A stretch of 41,594 bases of DNA. It comes from Pedobacter sp. ASV19. Lineage in GTDB: Bacteria; Bacteroidota; Bacteroidia; Sphingobacteriales; Sphingobacteriaceae. The notes beneath the pieces were generated by a model that was not told where the DNA came from, searched no databases, and saw only the letters and a program-made list of their open reading frames with translations. The DNA is taken from NCBI RefSeq assembly GCF_016429005.1, contig NZ_JAELTV010000014.1, positions 1-41,594 on the forward strand. Direction: 5' to 3'. The first letter of the stretch is position 1; each line of letters starts with the position of its first letter. Position numbers and translations under genes: made by a program. Shown piece by piece: positions 25,964 through 33,924 of the stretch.

Positions 25964-26497
25964 TTAGATCGTTGGCGCATGCAGCGCTTTATAAGTCCAG
26001 TTGTTTAAAAAGCCCTGGACTTTTTTTATGCTGTGGCCTTTACCTTCTGTTTTGCTCTCTTCTGCGTCTCTTTCCAGGTAACCAGAGTCCTGGATGTGAA
26101 GAACTTTTCCTTCTCCGTCGAGGACAACGAATACAGGGAAGCCAAAGCGGCCTGGGTTGCCCAGTTTGCTTAAAACTGCGGTATTTTTGTTTTCCGGACT
26201 CCAGTTCACCAGTACCCATTCAAAATTGTCTCCGATCAGTTTTTTCAATTCCGGGGTTTTGTCTACCAGTTCATGGAAGCGGATGCACCAGATGCACCAG
26301 TTGCCACCTACCTGTACCAAAACATTCTTTTTTTCTTTTTTTGCTTTGGAAATGGCCGCATTTAAATCTACCTGCGCATTGGTATTAGGGTTATAAATGT
26401 GTACGGCTTCTTTTTTCTCGCCTTCCTTTTTATCCTGGGCCTGGCCTGCAGCGGCAACAGACATTAGGGCAAGGAGCAGTAATACTTTTAGTTTCAT
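25964..26497 (-). CDS. Thioredoxin family protein, exported
   Basis: A 177-residue periplasmic thioredoxin-fold protein. The signal peptide is MKLKVLLLLALMSVAAAGQAQ, followed by a short lysine/glutamate-rich linker. The redox site is WCIWC (Cys68 and Cys71) in VQVGGNWCIWCIRF. The fold resembles thioredoxin_7/DUF255-type proteins, with FGFPVFVVLDGEGKVLHIQ as the cis-proline strand. It probably reduces or forms disulfides in envelope proteins, but the partner is unknown. It is convergent with the GH3 gene and carries that gene's terminator in antisense orientation at its 3' end. Confidence 0.9.
   Translation of the reverse strand: MKLKVLLLLALMSVAAAGQAQDKKEGEKKEAVHIYNPNTNAQVDLNAAISKAKKEKKNVLVQVGGNWCIWCIRFHELVDKTPELKKLIGDNFEWVLVNWSPENKNTAVLSKLGNPGRFGFPVFVVLDGEGKVLHIQDSGYLERDAEESKTEGKGHSIKKVQGFLNNWTYKALHAPTI
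25993..26027 (+). terminator. Terminator of the GH3 gene, lying inside the opposing gene
   Basis: AAGTCCAG (25993-26000) pairs with CTGGACTT (26015-26022), followed by T's to 26027. It works in the rightward direction only. It lies within the last 65 bases of the leftward thioredoxin-like coding sequence. Confidence 0.8.
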
Positions 26498-26595
26498 GAG
26501 TGTTTTGTTTTAATAGTGAGGTAGAGCCTTTGATGATTATCCTATTCATGTCGGGTTCATATGGTAAATTTACAAATAAGTTCTAGCTTTACCTG

Positions 26596-29500
26596 ATGCC
26601 TCAACAGCCACTTAAAATATTACAAGCTTCTGCCGGCTCGGGTAAGACCTTTAGCCTGACGGCGCATTATTTAACTCTGTTGCTTTCTTCAGAAACCAAA
26701 TACAGGGAAATTCTGGCAGTAACCTTTACCAATAAAGCAACTGAAGAGATGAAAACCAGGATCATGGAAGTGCTGAAAGGTTTTGCGCAGGGAGATCCTT
26801 CTAAAAAGATTGGTGATTACAGGGATATTGTACTGAAAGCTCATCCGGATTTGGATGCAGGAAGTTTGAAACGAAAATCAGATGTCATTTACAGGAAGAT
26901 CCTGCACGATTACAGCCGGTTTTCGGTGAGTACCATTGATGGTTTTGTTCAGAAAGTGATCAGGGGTTTTGCCTTTGAGCTTGGTTTGGACGCCGGTTAT
27001 GGTTTGGAAATGAACTATGATAAGGTAAAGAACGAACTGGCAGAACGTTTAGATAAGGCTTTGGACAAAAACCCGGTACTGTTGCAGTGGATCATTGACC
27101 TGGCCCTGGACCGGATCAATAATAATTTGAGCTGGAATTACAGGAGAGAACTGATTGAACTGACCAATGAGATCTTTAAGGAACGCTATCAGCCTTTTGA
27201 ACAGGCAGTGAAAGAACTGGGAGAAATCGCGGACCTGGATACCTTGTTCAAAGACTATAACAAGATCACCCGGTTGGGCATAGAAGCTTTTGAAGGTACG
27301 GTAAAGGATTTAGCAGAGCAGGCATTGCAGATCTTCCAGGTAGAAGATATTGATGTGGGAGATTTGAAGGGAAAGTCACGCTCGCCCCTAAATAACCTTC
27401 AGAAGATTGCAGATGGCGATTTGTCTAAGATCGGCAGTTTGGCTAAACTGGTGGATCAGCCGGAAGAATGGTTTCAGAAAGCTGCGGTAAATACCGCCTA
27501 TGATGAACTTAACCCGGTGATTGCTAAATTGGTCTCTGCCTATCAGGAAGGGTTGTCTGCTTATCTTTTGGCACAGGCCTTCAACAAAAATTTATATTAC
27601 CTGAGGTTGATGCAGGAAATGGCGCTTTTACTGAAAGAATACCGGAATGAAAGCCCGAATCTGCTGATCAGTGATGCACAGACCCTGCTGAAAGGGATTA
27701 CAGATGATGCGGATGACAATCCTTCCTTCATTTGGGAAAAAATGGGAAACCGGTACCGGAATTTCCTGTTTGATGAATTTCAGGACACCTCAGCCAATCA
27801 ATGGGGGAGTTTTAAGTCTTTGCTGACCAATGCCATGGCCTCACCCAGCGGGAAATTGATAGATCACCTGATTGTGGGGGATACCAAACAGTCCATTTAC
27901 CGCTGGCGGAACGGGGACTGGAACATTTTGCATCAGCAGGCTAAACAGGATGTTCAGATCCATAATGTCATAGAAGATAGTCTGGAAGAAAATTACCGGA
28001 GTACGAAGAATATCATTCATTTTAACAATACACTTTTTAAACAGCTGCCCCAATTGATGCAATCGGGCTTAAATGGAGCTATTACGGAACAGGAAAGCCT
28101 TCCTGATCTGTTGAAATGGTGGCAGCAACAAGGCTTTGACCGGATTGTTACGGATGTGTATGCAGAGGCAGAGCAGAGAACAACACCTTATACCCTGGAA
28201 GGAGGGACGATCAGTTTTAATGTATTTAAAACAGATCCCGAAGGAAATGCGCTCACCAAAACAACCTTCCGGGACCTGGCTTTAAGTAAAATGATTGCAG
28301 AACTTGATGTTCTGTTTACCGTAAAAAAATATAAACCCCGGGATATTTGTATTCTCGTCCGGTCGAATTCTGAAGCCGTTGCCGCAGTAGAAACCCTCAT
28401 GGAGCAGGGGATAGATGTGATTTCCGGAGAGGCACTGTTGCTGAGCAATAATACCGCAGTGAAGTTGATCATCAATACCTTGCAGGTGATGGGTGGCCTT
28501 GCGGAGAACACAGCCCTGTATAAGGCCAACTGTATTAGTCTATATGCCAGGCTGCAGCAGAAACCCGTTGAACCTCATCACTTTTTCTCTCTGAAGTTTA
28601 AGAGTCTGGCCCAGCTGGGTGATTTGCTTCCGGAGACGCTTTGTGTGGAATGGCAGACCTGGATGCAACAGCCACTTCCGGCTTTACTGGAGAAAATTAT
28701 AGAGGCTTATGGTCTGAACGAAAAAAGGAACGTGATGATGCTGCCTTATTTATTGGCACTGAGGGATCTGGCCGGAAGCTTTGCGCTGCACGGTGAAAAA
28801 GGAATTGCTGCTTTCCTGAACTATTGGGAGGAAGAAGGGGCAAGAAGAACATTACCTTCTTCTGAAAATACAGATGCGGTACAAGTGATTACGATCCATA
28901 AATCTAAAGGTTTGGCTTTTCGTGCGGTCATGCTGCCATTTTGCAACTGGGATATTAATGGAAAAACCAATGGGATATTCTGGGTTTCTGCCGCGGATAC
29001 CCCTTATCACCATTTGCACAGCATTCCCCTGAAATATACCAAAGAACTGGGGCGGTCAACCGTAGCGAGGCCTTACTTTGAAGAATTGCTGTACAATAAT
29101 ATGGACGCCTTGAATATGCTTTATGTAGCCACAACAAGGTCAAAGGAGTATTTATACATCAGTACGATGGGTAAAAAGTCTGATACGGTGACTAACATTG
29201 GCGACTTGCTTTTCAAGGTTTTTGCAGACCAGCTGTCTGAAGAAGGAAATTACCTGATCGATGATCCGGTGGCCTCGGTTCCGGAAAAGGAAACCTTAAA
29301 AAGGGAGATTGAACTGGAGCTTTATCCGGTATCGGACAGATTGAGCCAGGTTTTTGATGCAAGACTGAAACGCAGAGAAATCGATTTGCTTACGGGTGAA
29401 AGTGCCGGGAGAACGGGGACTATACTTCATGAGATCCTGGCTTCGGCAAGTGATCCGAAGGAAGTAGAGGAGGTGCTGCAGACTCTGCTGCTGGAAGGCA

Positions 29501-29826
29501 TTTTTAAAGTGGAGGAACTGCCTTTTCTGCGCAACCAGGCTTTGTCTGTTCTTCAGCACAGCGGTCTACAGGAAATTTTGACGGGCAGTGAGGAAAGTTT
29601 AAATGAACGGAGCATCATCGATACCGAGGGGAAAAGCTACCGTCCGGATAAAGTGCTGATAAAAGGTAAAGAGGTTACCATTATTGATTACAAATTTACC
29701 CAGCAGGAAAGTAATAAACACGTGGAGCAGGTAGATCACTACAGAAGTTTACTGCAGGCGATGGGTTATACGACGGTGAACACGTATTTGTTTTATGCCT
29801 TAACCGGAGTTTTGAAAAAAGTATAA
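26596..29826 (+). CDS. UvrD-helicase domain/RecB-like exonuclease subunit (AddA-like)
   Basis: A 1076-residue DNA helicase-nuclease subunit for double-strand-break repair. UvrD motifs run in order: Walker A QASAGSGKTFSLT (residues 10-22), motif Ia AVTFTNKATEEMKTR, Walker B FLFDEFQDTSANQW, motif III VGDTKQSIYRWRNGDW, motif V VQVITIHKSKGLAF and motif VI MLYVATTRSKEYLY. The C-terminal RecB-type nuclease is seen in GTILHEILA and RPDKVLIKGKEVTIIDYKFT, with the catalytic D-x-K. A PD-(D/E)XK partner gene follows after 28 bases, so the pair is AddAB-like. Together they would unwind and trim broken ends before RecA loading. Confidence 0.93.
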   Translation: MPQQPLKILQASAGSGKTFSLTAHYLTLLLSSETKYREILAVTFTNKATEEMKTRIMEVLKGFAQGDPSKKIGDYRDIVLKAHPDLDAGSLKRKSDVIYRKILHDYSRFSVSTIDGFVQKVIRGFAFELGLDAGYGLEMNYDKVKNELAERLDKALDKNPVLLQWIIDLALDRINNNLSWNYRRELIELTNEIFKERYQPFEQAVKELGEIADLDTLFKDYNKITRLGIEAFEGTVKDLAEQALQIFQVEDIDVGDLKGKSRSPLNNLQKIADGDLSKIGSLAKLVDQPEEWFQKAAVNTAYDELNPVIAKLVSAYQEGLSAYLLAQAFNKNLYYLRLMQEMALLLKEYRNESPNLLISDAQTLLKGITDDADDNPSFIWEKMGNRYRNFLFDEFQDTSANQWGSFKSLLTNAMASPSGKLIDHLIVGDTKQSIYRWRNGDWNILHQQAKQDVQIHNVIEDSLEENYRSTKNIIHFNNTLFKQLPQLMQSGLNGAITEQESLPDLLKWWQQQGFDRIVTDVYAEAEQRTTPYTLEGGTISFNVFKTDPEGNALTKTTFRDLALSKMIAELDVLFTVKKYKPRDICILVRSNSEAVAAVETLMEQGIDVISGEALLLSNNTAVKLIINTLQVMGGLAENTALYKANCISLYARLQQKPVEPHHFFSLKFKSLAQLGDLLPETLCVEWQTWMQQPLPALLEKIIEAYGLNEKRNVMMLPYLLALRDLAGSFALHGEKGIAAFLNYWEEEGARRTLPSSENTDAVQVITIHKSKGLAFRAVMLPFCNWDINGKTNGIFWVSAADTPYHHLHSIPLKYTKELGRSTVARPYFEELLYNNMDALNMLYVATTRSKEYLYISTMGKKSDTVTNIGDLLFKVFADQLSEEGNYLIDDPVASVPEKETLKREIELELYPVSDRLSQVFDARLKRREIDLLTGESAGRTGTILHEILASASDPKEVEEVLQTLLLEGIFKVEELPFLRNQALSVLQHSGLQEILTGSEESLNERSIIDTEGKSYRPDKVLIKGKEVTIIDYKFTQQESNKHVEQVDHYRSLLQAMGYTTVNTYLFYALTGVLKKV

Positions 29827-29854
29827 AAATGAAGAAGAAAAACGGAGGCTGGTT

Positions 29855-32749
29855 ATGAAAGCATTTTTAAAAGAAGTAGCAGAAGATTTGGTGGACCGGC
29901 TGGGAGATGATCTGCAATATGCCGCCATTGTCTTTAACAATAAAAGACCGGTAGCTTATTTACAGCATCATCTGGCCAATGTGATACAGAAACCTTTCTG
30001 GAGCCCTGCTTTTTATACTATACAGGAATTTTTTGCTTTATCCAGCCCATTAAAAACAGCTGACGCCTTTACGCAGTTCTTTACACTCTACAAGAAGTAT
30101 AATGAGCTGGCCCTGCAATACGGAGATCAGCCGATAGAACCCGCTAAATTTTATCCGGTTGCCCGGATCATTTTAAGTGATTTTGCCCAGATTGATAATG
30201 ATCTGGTTGATGCGGAGAAGTTGTTTGAGCAACTGGAGGATTTTGCAGAGGTGGATTACCAGTTTGATTACCTGAGTGAAGAACAGCAGGCCTTTTTAAA
30301 AGGCTTCTGGAGTTCTTATTCTGAAGGAAAACATAAAAAACAGCAGGAACAGTTTATCAAAATGTGGCAACGGATGCCGGAACTTTACCGGGGCTTCCAT
30401 GAAGCACTCCGGGAAAAGGGATTGACCACAATGGGCCATATTTACCGCCAGCTGGCGGAAGGAAAACCGGATGATTTTGTCCGGACTTTTGATCAGGGTA
30501 AATTGATCTTTGTTGGGTTTAATGCACTGAGCCGGGCAGAAGCAAAGGTTTTCAGCCGCTGGCAGGAAGCCGGTAAAGCCCTGTTCTATTTTGATACAGA
30601 TACTTATTACTTAAATGATCCTTTACAGGAGGCTGGCCTGTTTTTAAGAAGAAATTTACAGCAAACGGGTTTGATCAATGCATTAGGTGGCCCGCGCGAT
30701 CTGATCCGTTTACCCGCGAAAGTGGTGGATGTGTATAAGACACAAGGACAGGTTGCACAAGCGAAAATTTTGAATACCGCCTTGCAGCGGGATTATCCTT
30801 TATTGGGAGAAACAGATACGGGTAAGATTGCCCTGATCCTAGCCGATGAAAGCTTACTTTTGCCGGTTTTGCAAACCATTCCCACTCATTTTGAGGTGGC
30901 AGAAGTTTACAAGGCGATCGACGTCAATGTCACGATGGGTTACCCTTTGGTGGCCTCTTCCATTTTTGGCCTGGCTGATCTCTGGTTGAGTATACAGGCA
31001 CAATTGATTCAGGGTGCAAAGGATACGGTGTATTACCGGGAAGTGGAGGCATTTTTATCACATCCGCTCACTGGGATCACGGAACAAATGCGGGCTAAAA
31101 TACAGCAAAAGTTATTGCTGGAACAACTTGCAGAAGTTCCTTTGGTCCGTTTGCAAAGCCAGAAAGGTTTGCTGGCCTTGTTTTTTACCCGGATCAATTC
31201 TGCAGCCGAGGCTACGCTCTCTTTGCAGGCAATTTTTAAGCGGATATTGGAACAGCAGCTGGCAGATAAAAGTTTGAAGCAGACCGAGGCAGATCTGTTT
31301 GTGGCTACAATTAAAGAACTGAACCGCTTGCATGATGCCCTGGAAGAGCATTTACCTCAACTGCAGCAAATCAGGGAAGTTTCTTTTGTTTTGTCGCTGA
31401 TGCAGAAGGCGATTCAGGGCATTTCCGTTCCTTTGACCGGAGAACCACTTCAGGGAATACAGGTCATGGGATTACTGGAAAGCCGGAGCCTGGATTTTGA
31501 ACGGATTTATATTCTTGGGGTGAACGAAGGTTTGTTGCCACAGACGAGTGTTTCACCCAGCTTTATTCCCGATAGTATCCGAAGGGCATATGGATTGCCG
31601 GTTCTGGAAAACCAGGATGCCATATCTGCTTATATGTTTTACCGGCTGATGCAACGCTCTGAAAAAGTAAGCCTGGTTTACAATGCGCAGGCAGACGATA
31701 CCAATACAGGGGAACCGACGCGTTTTTTGCGACAACTGGAATATGAAAGCGGTTATACTTTTAATTACCTGGAGCATAAACAAAGCATTCGTACAGAAAA
31801 AAGAATGCATGTAGAAGTGAAGAAAGACGAAAAGGTGATGGCTGTGCTGAATAAATACCTGAATGGGGAAATTGGTCTTTCGGCTTCTGCTTTGACTTCT
31901 TATATCAATTGCCCGCTGCAGTTTTTTTACAAGTATATTGCCAGGATTGAAGAGCCAAAGGAAATTTCCGAAAATCTGGAGGCCAACTACATCGGTTCCA
32001 TACTCCACTTCGTTATGGAAACCTTTTATCAGGATCTGATGGAGGAAGGAGGTCCGGTTACACAGGAACGCATCGCCCAAAAACGGAAAGAAGTACCTGC
32101 TCTTGCGGTAAGGGGATTTGCGCAGGTGATGTATGAGAACCAGCACCACCAGGTTGTACACAACGGCATGCAGAAGGTGGTTCTGGCCATCGTAGAAGAG
32201 TATGCTGCGCTGATCCTGGATTATGATGAGCAGCAGGCGCCCTTTGAAGTGCTGGCTATGGAGAAGAAAGACCAGGTTGAATTTAAATTCAGCCTTAAAG
32301 GCCAGGAAAAAAAGATTATTCTGCATGGGATTATAGACCGCATTGACCGCAGAAACGGTGTTACCCGTATTGTGGATTATAAAACCGGCAGCGATAACCT
32401 GAGGTTCAGCAGCCTGGAGGAAGTGTTCGATACCAATGGCAATAAGCAGAATAAAGCGCTGGTGCAGACGCTTTTTTACACCTATGTTTTCGAGCAGGCT
32501 AATGGTTTGACGGGCGTGGAACCGAATCTGTACAGTACCCGTAATATGCGAAAAGAGGGCACTTTTTTTATGGAGGGAAAGGAGAAGACCAAATTGAATG
32601 GCGAGCGGCTGGAAAGCATCAAAGCCGAGTTTCTGGATTTATTAAGTGCAAAACTTGCGGAACTTTTCGATGAAAATATTCCTTTCAAACCTACAGAAAA
32701 CGAGGCTGGCTTTGTTTTTTCGCCCTATTTGACCTTGTGTGGAATGTAA
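29855..32749 (+). CDS. PD-(D/E)XK nuclease family protein (AddB-like)
   Basis: A 964-residue partner of the AddA-like protein. The N-terminal helicase-like part has no Walker A motif, so this half should be structural. The nuclease domain lies near the C terminus: GSILHFVMETFY, then HGIIDRIDRRNGVTRIVDYK with Asp and Lys catalytic residues. AddB proteins of Firmicutes hold a 4Fe-4S cluster with four cysteines. Here only the first (YINCPLQFFYKY) and the last (YLTLCGM) remain, so the cluster is probably lost. The start at ATG 29855 is preceded by an unusually good Shine-Dalgarno (AACGGAGG). A nine-codon frame (29829-29858) ends across this ATG, which may couple translation. Confidence 0.9.
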   Translation: MKAFLKEVAEDLVDRLGDDLQYAAIVFNNKRPVAYLQHHLANVIQKPFWSPAFYTIQEFFALSSPLKTADAFTQFFTLYKKYNELALQYGDQPIEPAKFYPVARIILSDFAQIDNDLVDAEKLFEQLEDFAEVDYQFDYLSEEQQAFLKGFWSSYSEGKHKKQQEQFIKMWQRMPELYRGFHEALREKGLTTMGHIYRQLAEGKPDDFVRTFDQGKLIFVGFNALSRAEAKVFSRWQEAGKALFYFDTDTYYLNDPLQEAGLFLRRNLQQTGLINALGGPRDLIRLPAKVVDVYKTQGQVAQAKILNTALQRDYPLLGETDTGKIALILADESLLLPVLQTIPTHFEVAEVYKAIDVNVTMGYPLVASSIFGLADLWLSIQAQLIQGAKDTVYYREVEAFLSHPLTGITEQMRAKIQQKLLLEQLAEVPLVRLQSQKGLLALFFTRINSAAEATLSLQAIFKRILEQQLADKSLKQTEADLFVATIKELNRLHDALEEHLPQLQQIREVSFVLSLMQKAIQGISVPLTGEPLQGIQVMGLLESRSLDFERIYILGVNEGLLPQTSVSPSFIPDSIRRAYGLPVLENQDAISAYMFYRLMQRSEKVSLVYNAQADDTNTGEPTRFLRQLEYESGYTFNYLEHKQSIRTEKRMHVEVKKDEKVMAVLNKYLNGEIGLSASALTSYINCPLQFFYKYIARIEEPKEISENLEANYIGSILHFVMETFYQDLMEEGGPVTQERIAQKRKEVPALAVRGFAQVMYENQHHQVVHNGMQKVVLAIVEEYAALILDYDEQQAPFEVLAMEKKDQVEFKFSLKGQEKKIILHGIIDRIDRRNGVTRIVDYKTGSDNLRFSSLEEVFDTNGNKQNKALVQTLFYTYVFEQANGLTGVEPNLYSTRNMRKEGTFFMEGKEKTKLNGERLESIKAEFLDLLSAKLAELFDENIPFKPTENEAGFVFSPYLTLCGM

Positions 32750-32828
32750 AATGACCAAAGGATGTTAGATCGGGCTAAAGATGCCCAAGTGTAATTAAAA
32801 CACTACTTTATAATTAGATTACAATACT

Positions 32829-32836
32829 TATATTTG
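32829..32836 (+). promoter_or_regulatory. Probable -7 promoter box of the pyruvate dehydrogenase gene
   Basis: TATATTTG matches TAnnTTTG exactly, 25 bases before the start codon at 32862. An upstream TTTA at 32807-32810, with an 18-base spacer, may act as a weak -33 box. Confidence 0.5.
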
Positions 32837-32861
32837 CCCACAGTTAATATTTGAATATACA

Positions 32862-33848
32862 ATGAGAGAGATTCAATTTAGAGAAGCCCTGCGTGAAGCC
32901 CTGAGCGAAGAGATGCGTAAAAATGAAAACGTATTTTTGATGGGAGAAGAAGTAGCGCAATATAACGGTGCATACAAAGTTAGTCAGGGTATGCTGGATG
33001 AGTTTGGAGACAAACGCATTATTGATACCCCTATTGCGGAGCTTGGTTTTGCCGGTATTGGTATTGGGGCTGCAATGAACGGATTAGTTCCAATCGTAGA
33101 GTTTATGACATTTAACTTCTCTTTGGTTGCTATTGATCAGATTATTAACGGTGCGGCTAAAATGCTGTCCATGAGCGGAGGCCAGTTTTCTGTGCCAATC
33201 GTATTTCGCGGACCAACAGGTAATGCCGGCCAATTGGGTGCGCAGCACTCTCAGAATTTTGAAAACTGGTATGCCAACTGCCCTGGTTTAAAAGTGGTGG
33301 TTCCTTCAACCCCTTATGAGGCTAAAGGTTTGTTAAAACAAGCTATCCTTGATCCGGATCCTGTTATCTTTATGGAATCTGAGGTGATGTATGGCGATAA
33401 AGGAGAGGTTCCTGAAGAAGAATATTACATCCCATTGGGTAAAGCTAATGTGGTTAAGGAAGGTACTGATGTAACGATCGTAACTTTTGGTAAAATGCTG
33501 ACCCGTGTAGTGAACCCTGCTGTTGAAGAGCTGACTAAAGAAGGCATCAATGCAGAGGTTATTGATTTGCGTACTGTACGTCCTATTGATTATGCAACGA
33601 TCATTGAGTCGGTGAAAAAAACAAACCGTTTGGTAATTGTGGAAGAAGCATGGCCATTGGCGTCTATTTCTTCTGAGATTGCTTTTAATGTTCAGAAAAA
33701 TGCTTTCGATCATTTAGATGCACCGGTATTGCGTATTACTTGTGCTGATGTTCCGCTTCCATATGCACCTACGCTGATTGCAGCAAGTTTGCCAAACGCA
33801 GAGCGTGTAGTGAAAGCTGTAAAAGAAGTATTGTACGTAGCAAAATAA
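32862..33848 (+). CDS. pdhB: Pyruvate dehydrogenase complex E1 component, beta subunit
   Basis: A 328-residue E1-beta subunit that, with E1-alpha and thiamine diphosphate, decarboxylates pyruvate to feed acetyl-CoA synthesis. The start is canonical (MREIQFREALREAL), with FLMGEEVAQYNGAYK (thiamine-diphosphate-binding glutamate), DTPIAELGFAGIGIGAAM and FRGPTGNAGQLGAQHSQ. The transketolase C-terminal domain begins near residue 200 (VTIVTFGKML). The length is typical. It has its own promoter and terminator and E1-alpha is not adjacent, so the two subunits are encoded apart. A related 2-oxo-acid dehydrogenase beta subunit is possible, but similarity to PdhB is clear. Confidence 0.95.
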   Translation: MREIQFREALREALSEEMRKNENVFLMGEEVAQYNGAYKVSQGMLDEFGDKRIIDTPIAELGFAGIGIGAAMNGLVPIVEFMTFNFSLVAIDQIINGAAKMLSMSGGQFSVPIVFRGPTGNAGQLGAQHSQNFENWYANCPGLKVVVPSTPYEAKGLLKQAILDPDPVIFMESEVMYGDKGEVPEEEYYIPLGKANVVKEGTDVTIVTFGKMLTRVVNPAVEELTKEGINAEVIDLRTVRPIDYATIIESVKKTNRLVIVEEAWPLASISSEIAFNVQKNAFDHLDAPVLRITCADVPLPYAPTLIAASLPNAERVVKAVKEVLYVAK

Positions 33849-33873
33849 GCTATTAAAGATAATCCAGAAATAT

Positions 33874-33907
33874 AATCCCGATGGCTCGTGCCCTTCGGGA
33901 TTTTTTA
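33874..33907 (+). terminator. Terminator after pdhB
   Basis: AATCCCGA (33874-33881) pairs with TCGGGATT (33895-33902), followed by T's. It lies 26 bases after the pdhB stop. Confidence 0.9.
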
Positions 33908-33924
33908 TTTTAAAAAACAACGAA

